NCBI GenBank assembly: GCA_030154265.1
Contig: JASKKH010000011.1
Coordinates: 1 to 57,235, forward strand
From: Clostridia bacterium
GTDB taxonomy: Bacteria > Bacillota > DSM-521 > Neomoorellales > Neomoorellaceae
Direction of reading: 5' to 3'
Length of the DNA: 57,235 bases
Part shown: positions 35,613 through 44,157 of the stretch, in pieces
Layout: each line of letters opens with the position of its first letter
Position numbering within the stretch: position 1 is the first letter of the stretch
Program-made: the position numbers and the translations under genes
Notes under the pieces: model-generated
The model's input: the letters and a program-made list of their open reading frames with translations, nothing else
Databases searched by the model: none
What the model was told of the DNA's origin: nothing

Positions 35613-36053
35613 ATGTCTCAAAATAAACTTGGGGATATTATGACTCGCAATATTGTTACTGTCAGTCCGCAGCAGACAATTAGTGAAGCAGCACAGATTA
35701 TGAGCCAGTACAATATTGGTTCTGTACCTGTTGTACAGAACGGCCAGTGTGTAGGTATAATTACTGATAGGGATATTACTTTGAGAGTAACAGCAAAAGG
35801 GCAGGATGCAGGTATGACAAAAGTTGAATCTGTCATGTCCAAAAATGTTGTTACCGGTAATCCGCAGATGTCAGTCCAGGAAGCAGCCAATCTAATGGCT
35901 CAGAATCAAATTCGTCGTCTTCCAGTAGTCGACAATAATAATCAAATTTGTGGTATTGTTGCATTGGGAGATTTGGCCGTACAGAATGTTTATCAGGACG
36001 AGGCAGGAGAAGCCTTATCCAGTATTTCCGAACCGGCTTCACCGCAGATGTAA
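35613..36053 (+). CDS. CBS-domain-pair protein
   Basis: 146 residues with two CBS motifs: LGDIMTRNIVTVSPQQTISE plus YNIGSVPVVQNGQCVGIITD, and VESVMSKNVVTGNPQMSVQE plus IRRLPVVDNNNQICGIVALG. A short polar C-terminus (ASSISEPASPQM-like) follows. It is a single-gene unit with ATAGGAGG before the ATG and a terminator behind it. Probably a nucleotide-binding regulatory protein of unknown partner; distinct from the CBS gene at 33945. Confidence 0.9.
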   Translation: MSQNKLGDIMTRNIVTVSPQQTISEAAQIMSQYNIGSVPVVQNGQCVGIITDRDITLRVTAKGQDAGMTKVESVMSKNVVTGNPQMSVQEAANLMAQNQIRRLPVVDNNNQICGIVALGDLAVQNVYQDEAGEALSSISEPASPQM

Positions 36054-36073
36054 TAACAACACGAAAACATTAA

Positions 36074-36114
36074 TTTGGGGATAGTTGGAATTTTAACTAT
36101 CCCCAAACTTTTGT
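36074..36114 (+). terminator. terminator behind the CBS gene
   Basis: TTTGGGGATAGTT / AACTATCCCCAAA perfect 13-bp stem followed by CTTTTG. Confidence 0.85.
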
Positions 36115-36317
36115 TTTCTAAAATGATAAGGCGTTAGTTCTTTTCCATCAGATTTTTATTTTTCTTTTATACATAATATCTAAATATTGGTCTTATAAAA
36201 ACTAATAATTACTTTTACTTATATTTCCTTAACTTTAGATGGAAATTTGAAGGTTTTCGGCTATTTTTTCCGAAATAAACAATTGTTTAGCATTTAAGAA
36301 AAGGAGATTGAAGCTTT

Positions 36318-36812
36318 ATGAAACAAACAGAGGCTTTTTTAAATGCACTTCAGGAATGGGAAGAGAGTGCTCAGCCAAAAATACAGGATTTTGGGAAGCT
36401 AATTTTCTTCCTGGGGTACAAACTGGGTTTAAAGGTAGCTGTAGCTGATTTTAAAATGCTAGAGGAGAGAATAAAATATCTAATACAAAATGAGAGAATA
36501 GATGAAGACTTAATAGTAAATGGTCTGGTAAATGCGGTTACAGAAATACTTGAGAGAAATATAGAATTGCATGGTGAATTAATTTTGGATAACGAACAAT
36601 TATTAAAAAGTAAGTTTTTGGATGAAGCAAATAAAGAATTTGTTAAAAGAGAGTTAGAATTTCTTAAAGACAGGCGCTATCTGCCTCAAGCCAGATATGA
36701 GTTAGATGTATGGAATAAGATTGTTGCTAAAAATCTTAGCAAGGCAGAGAGAAGACGTTGGGAACTCGAGAGAGCGGCCCATGAAAAATGTAAAAACAGA
36801 AGACATCACTAA
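36318..36812 (+). CDS. hypothetical helical protein
   Basis: 164 residues, highly charged, mostly helical and without membrane segment or signal peptide. It starts MKQTEAFLNALQEWEESAQP; the C-terminal third is very basic (AERRRWELERAAHEK, KNRRHH). AAAAGGAGATTGAAGCTTT precedes the ATG, a good ribosome site, and a terminator follows. I do not recognise a family. The His-rich end could bind metal, but this is speculation. Confidence 0.65.
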   Translation: MKQTEAFLNALQEWEESAQPKIQDFGKLIFFLGYKLGLKVAVADFKMLEERIKYLIQNERIDEDLIVNGLVNAVTEILERNIELHGELILDNEQLLKSKFLDEANKEFVKRELEFLKDRRYLPQARYELDVWNKIVAKNLSKAERRRWELERAAHEKCKNRRHH

Positions 36813-36868
36813 ATGAATTGGGAAATTAATCTTACTGCCAGACCAAACAACTCAAACACAAAATGCTT

Positions 36869-36897
36869 AAAAAATGGGCTTTATTAGCCCATTTTTT
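36869..36897. terminator. bidirectional terminator
   Basis: AAAAAATGGGCT / AGCCCATTTTTT perfect 12-bp stem with a short loop, between two convergent genes; it works on both strands. Confidence 0.85.
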
Positions 36898-36986
36898 AAA
36901 ACCTAAAATGAGAACACACTTGTATTCATACTTTTGCAATCACTAACACTCCAAATAAAGTTATGCTATATTTATATTTTCTTTAC

Positions 36987-38770
36987 TTATAATAATTTAA
37001 TAAACTTGTCTACAATCTCAGGATCAAACTGTATGCCACTATAACGTTTTAATTCTGCTATTGCTTCATTTATGGTCATTGCTTTCCGGTAGGGTCGATC
37101 ATTTGTCATAGCATCATAAGCATCTAAAATGGCCAAGATTCTACATTCCAATGGTATTTCTTTACCTTTAAGTCCGAAAGGATAACCCTTACCATTCCAC
37201 CACTCATGATGTTTTAAAATTAAGTCTGCTACAGAGGTGAGTTTCGGTACTGCCATGGCAATGCGGTGACCTATTTCACAGTGTCTTTGCAAAGTTTTCC
37301 TTTCCTGGGAAGTTAAAGCTGCTTTTTTTAAAAGAATGTTTTCGGGAATACCTATTTTACCAATGTCATGAAACTCAGCCAACAACATCATAATATTTAT
37401 TTTGGGGCCGTTTAAACCCAAGGATTTTCCTATTTCATGAACTAAATTTTGTAATCTTTCAGCATGTCCTTCGATAATAAAATCCCTTGTTTTTAACATT
37501 TCTTTAAAAGTTTTAATGATGGTACTTCTAGAGCTTTTTGTGTTCAATAGTTTTTCCTGGTACATATTATTGTCAGCTTCTTTAAATAGTTCGCTCATTT
37601 TCATGGATGTTTTATCTCTAACAGCAAAACCAACAGATAAGCTCAAAGGCAGTTCGGGATTCATTTCATTGTATTTTTCAATAGAGTCCTTTATACGCAG
37701 GCAGGCTTTTTCGACGTCTTCTTCATTACAGTCGGGAAGGAGTATGGCAAATTCATCTCCCCCGATACGAGCAACCACGTCATTTTCACGAAAAGATTTT
37801 TTAATTACTTTAGCAGCATTTTGAAGTAATTTATCTCCAGTATTATGTCCCATAGTATCATTGACTAGTTTTAAACCATCTAAATCACATAAAATTATAC
37901 CAACCGTGGAAGCTTGCTCTTCTTCTAAACTTTGCATTTTTTGTTCAAAATAAGTTCGGTTATATAAATTGGTAATAGTATCATGCAAGGCAAAATAGTT
38001 TAATCTTTCTTCCATAAGTTTACGTTCAGTTATGTCGCGAATGATTTTTAATAAAATTAGTTCGTCGCCAACTTTTACACCACCTTGGCAATTAACTTCT
38101 ACAGGAAATGTGCTACCATCTTTTCGCCTGTGATATGTTTGATAGATTACACCTTCTTCTCGTTCTGCTTTTTTCTTTTGTATTTTAATTTTTTCATCTG
38201 CTGGTGGTATTTCAAGTTCTGACATTTTCATTTTGAGTAACTCATTTTGATCATAACCGTATGCTTTAACAGCAGCTTGATTGGCTTCTAAAATAAGTGA
38301 ATCGCTGCTGCGAACAAATAAAATAATATCAAGGGCATTATTTGAAACAAGTTGATATTTTTTTAATACTTCTTCTGCTTGGAAGTATTCAGTAACATCA
38401 CGGACTATTGCCGAGATACCTATAATATTTTTTAATTGATCTTTTATTGGGGATATTGTACAGCATACATAAATCTTCTTTCCGTCTTTACGTATATTTA
38501 ATTCATTAAATAAGTTGATAGTTCACCTTTCAAAATATCTTTAAAAATTTGCTTTATTCTTTTTTCTGATGGAAATAGAGGAAATATGTAAGAGCCGACC
38601 ATTTCTGTGGCGGAATATCCATATATTTTTTCTGCTCCATTATTCCAACTAGTAATAATCCCATCTAAGGTCATCCCAATTATTGCATCAGAGGTGGATT
38701 CAACTATTAAGGCCAGTTGTGCCAGTGAAGTTTCCAGGTGTCTTTGTTTGGTTAATTCATCAAATCTCAT
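36987..38770 (-). pseudogene. PAS-PAS-PAS-GGDEF-HD-GYP cyclic-di-GMP protein, frameshifted
   Basis: The first 90 codons (38770-38498) hold a PAS domain (STSDAIIGMTLDGIITSWNN) and stop at LSTYLMN. In the next frame the sequence continues without a break: FNELNIRKDGKKIYVCC, VRDVTEYFQAEEV, a second PAS (LDIILFVRSSDSLILEAN), a third sensor part ending IIRDITERK, GGDEF (RIGGDEFAILLPD, active site intact) and HD-GYP (HDIGKIGIPEN, HHEWWNGKGYP). A one-base change near 38520 therefore splits one gene. The 414-codon downstream part could still be made from an internal start at 38231. The family makes (GGDEF) and breaks (HD-GYP) cyclic-di-GMP. Confidence 0.85.
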
Positions 38771-39219
38771 AACTGACCTCCTTACTTACCTACTTATCCT
38801 TTACATCGATGATTTGTCTTATAGATTTAGGCAGCTGATTTTTTACTGTATATTTTTTATTTTAGATAAATTGGTATAACAAATTAAATTATTAAGAAAA
38901 ATCAAAACGAGGGTTGAGTCTATTTACTAAAATTCCCTTTTTCTGATTATATCTCTCTAATAATATCAATAGCAACTATAATATTTAAAAATATCTTTAC
39001 ATTTAATATTATCATAATTATCATTTATTCTCCAGGGTTTGAAAATCATGGTAAATGGTATCAATTAACTTTAATAGTGGAATTATTAGCCTGCTACTGA
39101 TGCGATTTAACAAATTTTTTACTTTTTAAAAAGGAGTGGAAGCAGGTTATTAATTGTATATATTGAAATAATAAAGTATATAGTTTTTATTACCTGGAAG
39201 GTTCTAAGAGGTGTATTTT
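38771..39219. other. non-coding stretch upstream of corA
   Basis: About 440 AT-rich bases. It contains the ribosome site of the frameshifted GGDEF gene (GGAGGTCAG on the minus strand) and, before corA, CCTGCT (39091) and AGCAGG (39140) as possible distant stem arms. I do not see an M-box magnesium riboswitch. Confidence 0.4.
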
Positions 39220-40146
39220 ATGTTGGCCATATATAACTCAGTGGAAGATAAGATTACTAAAGTGGACCAATTCCAAAAAGGAGCATGGATTAATCTTGTT
39301 AATCCTACAGAGGAAGAAATAGGTATTGTAGCCCGGCAAACAGGTATTTATCCTGAATTTTTAAAGTATCCCCTTGATGAAGAAGAAAGACCTCATATGG
39401 AAATTGAAGATAATCAAATTCTAATTATTATAGCTGTGCCCGTAGTTGAAAATAAGATAGGAAATTATACTACCATTCCATTGGGGATAGTAGTAACTGA
39501 GAATTTTATAGTTACTATTTGTTTAGAAGAACTAAGTATGTTAGAGGGTTTCATAAATAATAAAGTCAAGGGATTAGCAACTTTTAAGAAAACTAGATTT
39601 GTCTTTCAAATTTTTTATTATAATGCGTTGCTGTATTTAAAGTATTTGCGTGAGATTGATAGAAGAACCGATGAAATTGAGCGTGAACTACAGAAATCAA
39701 TGAGAAATAAAGAACTGATCAGGCTTTTAGATTTAGAAAAGAGTTTAGTCTATTTTACAACTTCCCTTAGATCTAATGAGATTATTATGGAGAGGATTTT
39801 AAGAGGGAAGATATTAAAAATGTATGAGGAAGATCAGGATTTATTAGAAGACGTGATCATAGAAAACAAACAGGCAATCGAGATGGCTGACATACATAGT
39901 AATATATTAAGTGGTATGATGGATGCTTTTGCTTCTATAATTTCTAATAATTTAAATATAGTTATGAAGTTTTTAACGGCTATTACTATAATTTTAGCTT
40001 TACCAACTATGGTTGCTAGTTTTTTTGGTATGAATGTACCTGTACCTTTTCAAAACTCACCACATGGCTTTATGTTTGCAATTGGAATTTCAGTATTCCT
40101 TTCATTTGCTGGTATAGTTTATCTTATCAAAAAGGACATGCTTTAA
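39220..40146 (+). CDS. CorA-family divalent cation transporter
   Basis: 308 residues. A cytoplasmic alpha/beta funnel and long helix (about 1-245) precede two C-terminal membrane segments (about 250-272 and 285-303), with the family signature GMN in FFGMNVPVPF and basic residues at the very end (KKDML). It forms pentameric Mg2+/Co2+ channels. The loop after GMN reads VPVPFQN rather than the MPE of classical CorA, so the ion is uncertain. I chose the ATG at 39220 because AAGAGGTG lies 6-13 bases before it; three codons further upstream is a GTG inside that site. Confidence 0.88.
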   Translation: MLAIYNSVEDKITKVDQFQKGAWINLVNPTEEEIGIVARQTGIYPEFLKYPLDEEERPHMEIEDNQILIIIAVPVVENKIGNYTTIPLGIVVTENFIVTICLEELSMLEGFINNKVKGLATFKKTRFVFQIFYYNALLYLKYLREIDRRTDEIERELQKSMRNKELIRLLDLEKSLVYFTTSLRSNEIIMERILRGKILKMYEEDQDLLEDVIIENKQAIEMADIHSNILSGMMDAFASIISNNLNIVMKFLTAITIILALPTMVASFFGMNVPVPFQNSPHGFMFAIGISVFLSFAGIVYLIKKDML

Positions 40147-40265
40147 ATTTATAAATTTACATCTTGTTTTTTTACCTCAGCTGCTAAACCGAACTCACGC
40201 AAAAAATCCTCGTCTACGATTTGATTTAAAACAATAAAAACCTGTAATTTTAAACCTCGGCGATT

Positions 40266-40583
40266 ATGTTGGATTTTACTTTTGACCTTTATAATCTCAT
40301 GAAACTGTGCAGTTACCTGAACCACAACATCTTTGACAGCTTAAAAAATCTAAATAAGGGAATTAAGGTGGAAGTCGGTTCTGAAGAAGTAGCAGTTGAT
40401 CTTAAAGTCATTCTTCAATATGGTAAATCTGCTCCGAAAATATATGAAAACGTAGTGAAAGAAATTCAAAAAGCTGTATACAACATGACTGGATTAAAAG
40501 TAGTAGAAGTTAACATGACAGTAGAGGGTGTACAACTAGCTAAAGAAGAGCAGGAAGACAAGACTGAAGAGCGTGTCAAATAA
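40266..40583 (+). CDS. Asp23/Gls24-like protein with replaced N-terminus
   Basis: 105 residues. The second half (KGIKVEVGSEEVAVDLKVIL, YENVVKEIQKAVYNMTGLKV, VEVNMTVEGV) is a clear Asp23/Gls24 C-terminal half. The first 30 residues (MLDFTFDLYNLMKLCSYLNH...) do not look like the usual GxIxISxxVIxxIA start, and there is no ribosome site before the ATG. The gene may be a truncated remnant, or it may start elsewhere. A minus-strand frame over the same start region also looks protein-like (QVTAQFHEIIKVKSKIQ), hinting at a fusion point. Asp23 proteins are alkaline-shock, envelope-associated proteins. Confidence 0.6.
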   Translation: MLDFTFDLYNLMKLCSYLNHNIFDSLKNLNKGIKVEVGSEEVAVDLKVILQYGKSAPKIYENVVKEIQKAVYNMTGLKVVEVNMTVEGVQLAKEEQEDKTEERVK

Positions 40584-40599
40584 TTATTTGCTTAAAGGT

Positions 40600-40630
40600 A
40601 GCGGTTGTTCACCCTGAACAGCTGCTTTTT
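40600..40630 (+). terminator. terminator behind the Asp23-like gene
   Basis: AGCGGTTGTTCA (40600-40611) / TGAACAGCTGCT (40615-40626) stem with one G-T-type mismatch, 3-base loop, then TTTTTG. Confidence 0.75.
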
Positions 40631-40760
40631 GTTTAATTTAAAAAAATTTATCTAAGTAAAGAAATCCAGAAGGGAATTTAGGCAAATTGTTTAAAAATAA
40701 CAAGGGGGATTTTAAGTACTTATTTTCTATAAAATAAGAAATCCAAAGGTTGGGATTAAA

Positions 40761-41582
40761 GTGAAGAAAATATTAGTTATCGATGATTCAGGATTAATTA
40801 GATTACAGTTAAATCAGATTTTAAAAAATGCAGGCTATGAAGTTTTGGAAGCAGTCACCGGTGAACAGGTTATCAATGATACTTTTCATCGGGATTATTC
40901 CCTTAAGGATATGGATTTAATTATTCTGGATCTTTATCTAGAGGATATACATGGGCTTGAAGTATTTAAAAGTATTGTTTATAAATATCCTAATATTCCT
41001 GTCATTATACTTACCGGTGAAAGCAAAAAAGAAAATGTATTGAAATGTATTGAAATGGGCGCAAAGGATTACATTGTAAAACCCTTTAAAGGAAAAGAGT
41101 TATTATCACGTGTTAGAAAAATATTACCTTTGGACATAGGAGAGGATACAGGAAATAACCTTGAAGAAGACATAACAAAATTTTATAATGTAATTATAAA
41201 CGAAATTGATCGTGCAATTAGGGCCAAAAGTCCCTTGGCTTTTGTTAGATATAGATTTAAGGGAATAAACATTAATTTAGAGAAAATATATATGGGCACA
41301 GTTGAAGAATTAAGGGAAATAGATCAAACTTTCAAAATGGGAAACGACATTTTACTAATGCTTCCTTTTACAGATAAAGAAGGTGAGGTAGTTGTTTCTC
41401 ATAAACTTCTTGAAGCGTGGAAGGAAGTAGAAAAAGAAATAAATGTAGACCAAATGGATATAAAAAAAGTTTTCTTTCCGGATGATATCGAAGACAGTAA
41501 GTTAATTGAGAACTACCAAAAGGATGAAATAAAAAATATTATTATAAAAAAACTGAACTTAAACTCTAAATCTAAAGTGTAA
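40761..41582 (+). CDS. response regulator with degenerate C-terminal domain
   Basis: 273 residues. Receiver domain at 1-123 with the acidic pair in VIDDSG, the phospho-acceptor Asp in LIILDLYLEDIHG, Thr in ILTGES and Lys in DYIVKPFKG. The C-terminal part (140-260) contains LAFVRYRFKGININLEKIYM and NDILLMLPFTDKEG, which resembles a GGDEF fold that has lost the GGDEF motif. The start is GTG (40761) after AAAGGTTGGG. Placed 51 bases before the lamin-tail GGDEF gene, it may act in the same cyclic-di-GMP circuit; no histidine kinase is in the window. Confidence 0.8.
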   Translation: MKKILVIDDSGLIRLQLNQILKNAGYEVLEAVTGEQVINDTFHRDYSLKDMDLIILDLYLEDIHGLEVFKSIVYKYPNIPVIILTGESKKENVLKCIEMGAKDYIVKPFKGKELLSRVRKILPLDIGEDTGNNLEEDITKFYNVIINEIDRAIRAKSPLAFVRYRFKGININLEKIYMGTVEELREIDQTFKMGNDILLMLPFTDKEGEVVVSHKLLEAWKEVEKEINVDQMDIKKVFFPDDIEDSKLIENYQKDEIKNIIIKKLNLNSKSKV

Positions 41583-41633
41583 CTTTGTACTGGTAACGAT
41601 TTTTGAAATCCTTTGCCGAGAGGCTTATGAGAA

Positions 41634-44062
41634 ATGGATAAATGCAAATTATTTAAAATAATCTTATGTTTTTTAATTTTTATACATATACCGACACTAT
41701 ACCTTTATGCTCAGAATAAAGGCGAAACGTCTTTATTGATTAATGAAATTATGGCTTCCAACGGGGATACCATTCTTGATGAATACGGTGAATCAGGTGA
41801 CTGGATAGAAATTTTTAATGCTTCGGAAAAAGCTATCGACATAGCCGGATTTTATATTTCGGATGAACAGGATGAACCTTTAAAATATCGTATACCTGAA
41901 GGCTATCCTGAAAAAACAACTATTCTGCCGGGTGGATATTTATTACTTTGGGCAGATGATAAACCCGAAAGGGGGCCACTGCACCTTAGTTTTAAACTAT
42001 CTAAAGAAGGAGAAGGTGTTTTTTTAACTACTTCGGATAAGTCTTCTATAATAGATGAGGTGGTTTTTGGGAAACAAAGGCGAGACGTATCTTACGGAAG
42101 GAAGTTTAAGGACAGAGATGAATGGGCTTTTTTTACAGAACCTACACCGGGATTGCCTAACCGGGGGCTAGGCCTGCCTTCCTATAAAATAGCAGGCTTT
42201 TATCTTTTTTATAAAGAAAACAGAGCAGAAATTTTTATAATTACAGGCCTTACATTGGTTATGATACTGTTGATAGTTATGTTACTATGGATGGCTATAA
42301 AACTCAAGGAAGAAAAAATTAAACATAAGACTTTAATAGATGCAGTTCCTGAAGTCATTATGCAGTTAGATAGAGAAGGGAAATGTGTTTGGATAAATGA
42401 ATTAGGCACTAAATTTTTTGGCGAAGGTATAAACGGCTGTCATATTAATAATTTTTTGGTAAACTCAAGTGATAGAGAAAAAGTCAGAGAAGCTTTTGAA
42501 TCTCTTTTTGAGGGGAATGAGAAAGTTATAATATCAGAAACTCTGGTAAAAGGAAAATCCGGACAGATTAGACTATTAAAATGGTGCTTTGTAAAATTAA
42601 AAATGAATAACAAAGTTTGTCAGGTCATTGCTACTGCTCGGGATATTACAGAAAAAAGAAAAAAGAAAATACAGTTAAAAACCAATGAAAAAAGATATCG
42701 CGATCTTTTTGAAAATAGCCCGGTAGGACTTCTCAAATGTGATTCTAAAGGAAATATTATTGATATTAACAAGCATATGCTTGAAATTCTGGGGTCTCCC
42801 GATAAAAAAGAAACTCTTAAGTTCAATCTTTTAACGTTACCCAATCTAAAAGAATCAGGTATTAGTGGGCATTTGGAAAAAGTATTTAAAGAAAATGTAA
42901 TTATAGAGAATGAACGAAAATACACTTCAATGTGGGGAAAAGAAATATGGCTCTATTATAAAATTTATCCTGTGACTGATGAAAAAGGCAGTGTAATAGA
43001 AGCTGTTGCAGCATGTATTGACATTACAGAACGGAGAAAGGCAGAGGAAAAAATAAATTATTTAAGTTTTCATGATAGTCTAACGGGTCTTTATAATAGA
43101 GCATATTTCAGGGAAGAATTAAAACGTCTTGATACAAAAAGGCAGCTACCAATAAGTATCATCATGGGGGATGCAAACGGCTTAAAACTTGTCAATGATG
43201 CTTTTGGCCATTACGAAGGTGATAAATTATTAAAAAAATTGCTCATATTTTAAAAGAAAGCTGTCGTCAAGAAGATATTATTGCTCGGTGGGGAGGGGAT
43301 GAGTTCATAGTTCTTTTGCCCCAAACCAATGAGGATAAAGCAATAAAAATTGCGACTCGGATAAAGAAAGGCCTAAGTGAAGCTGAGGATAAACCTATTA
43401 AGCCTAGTATGTCTTTGGGCGTTGCAACGAAAAACAGTGACCGCCAAAAAATTGAAGAAGTATTAAAAGAAGCAGAAGATAGAATGTATAGAAATAAATT
43501 GATTGAGAGTAAAAACATCCGAAATTCAATTATTGACAGCCTGCAGAACAGATTGAAGGAAATTGAAACAAAAGAACATTGCTGTCGATTGCAGGAACTG
43601 GTATTAAAAATTGGGCGAGCCCTTGAATTACCCGATAACCAATTAGATGAACTTGCTTTGTTGTCTTTACTTCATGACATTGGAAAGGTTGTAATACCTA
43701 AAAACATCTTTATGAAAGGAGATAGTTTATCTCAGGAAGACCAGGAAATTATTAAAAAACATTCGGAAACAGGTTATCGTATTGCTTTAGCATCTCCTGA
43801 TCTGGCACACATTGCTAATGCTATTTTGGCCCATCACGAACATTGGGATGGTTCAGGCTATCCCCAGGGCCTTAAGGAAAAAGAGATACCCTTTAATGCA
43901 CGTGTTCTTGCCATTGCCCATGCTTATGAGATTATGACTGGTGGTTATTTTAATAAACAGCCGATAAGTCATGAAGAAGCTTTAGAGGAACTTAAAAAAT
44001 ATGCCGGTAGTCGATTTGATCCCAAACTAGTAAAAAAATTTGTTGAGATAATGTCTAATTAG
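41634..44062 (+). pseudogene. lamin-tail - TM - PAS - PAS - GGDEF - HD-GYP protein, -1 frameshift at an A7 run
   Basis: Signal/anchor at 4-24, then an extracytoplasmic lamin-tail domain (about 33-180: LLINEIMASNGDTILDEYGE, GDWIEIFNASEKAIDIAGFY, LPGGYLLLWADD), a membrane helix at about 197-220, two PAS domains (DAVPEVIMQLDREG, NSPVGLLKCDSKGNI), and the first half of GGDEF, ending LLKKLLIF at 43253. The next frame continues exactly: IAHILKES, RWGGDEFIVLLPQ and HD-GYP (HDIGKVVIPKN, HHEHWDGSGYP). The junction TTATTAAAAAAATTGC holds seven A; eight would restore one frame, and a -1 slip on A AAA AAA would too. It could be a real frameshift mutation, programmed slippage or a base error. Confidence 0.85.
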
Positions 44063-44077
44063 GAACGGTATTATTTT

Positions 44078-44118
44078 GCCCTTGGCCTATCCTGATGGTA
44101 AGACCAAGGGCTCTTATT
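44078..44118 (+). terminator. terminator between convergent genes
   Basis: GCCCTTGG (44078-44085) / CCAAGGGC (44104-44111) perfect 8-bp stem, then TCTTATT. Confidence 0.65.
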
Positions 44119-44157
44119 AAGCATTATTTTCATGAACGGGCTGTATACTTACAACTG

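Noticed and set aside
38771-39219. M-box magnesium riboswitch before corA
   Set aside because: The stretch has distant CCTGCT/AGCAGG arms but none of the conserved M-box blocks that I recall.
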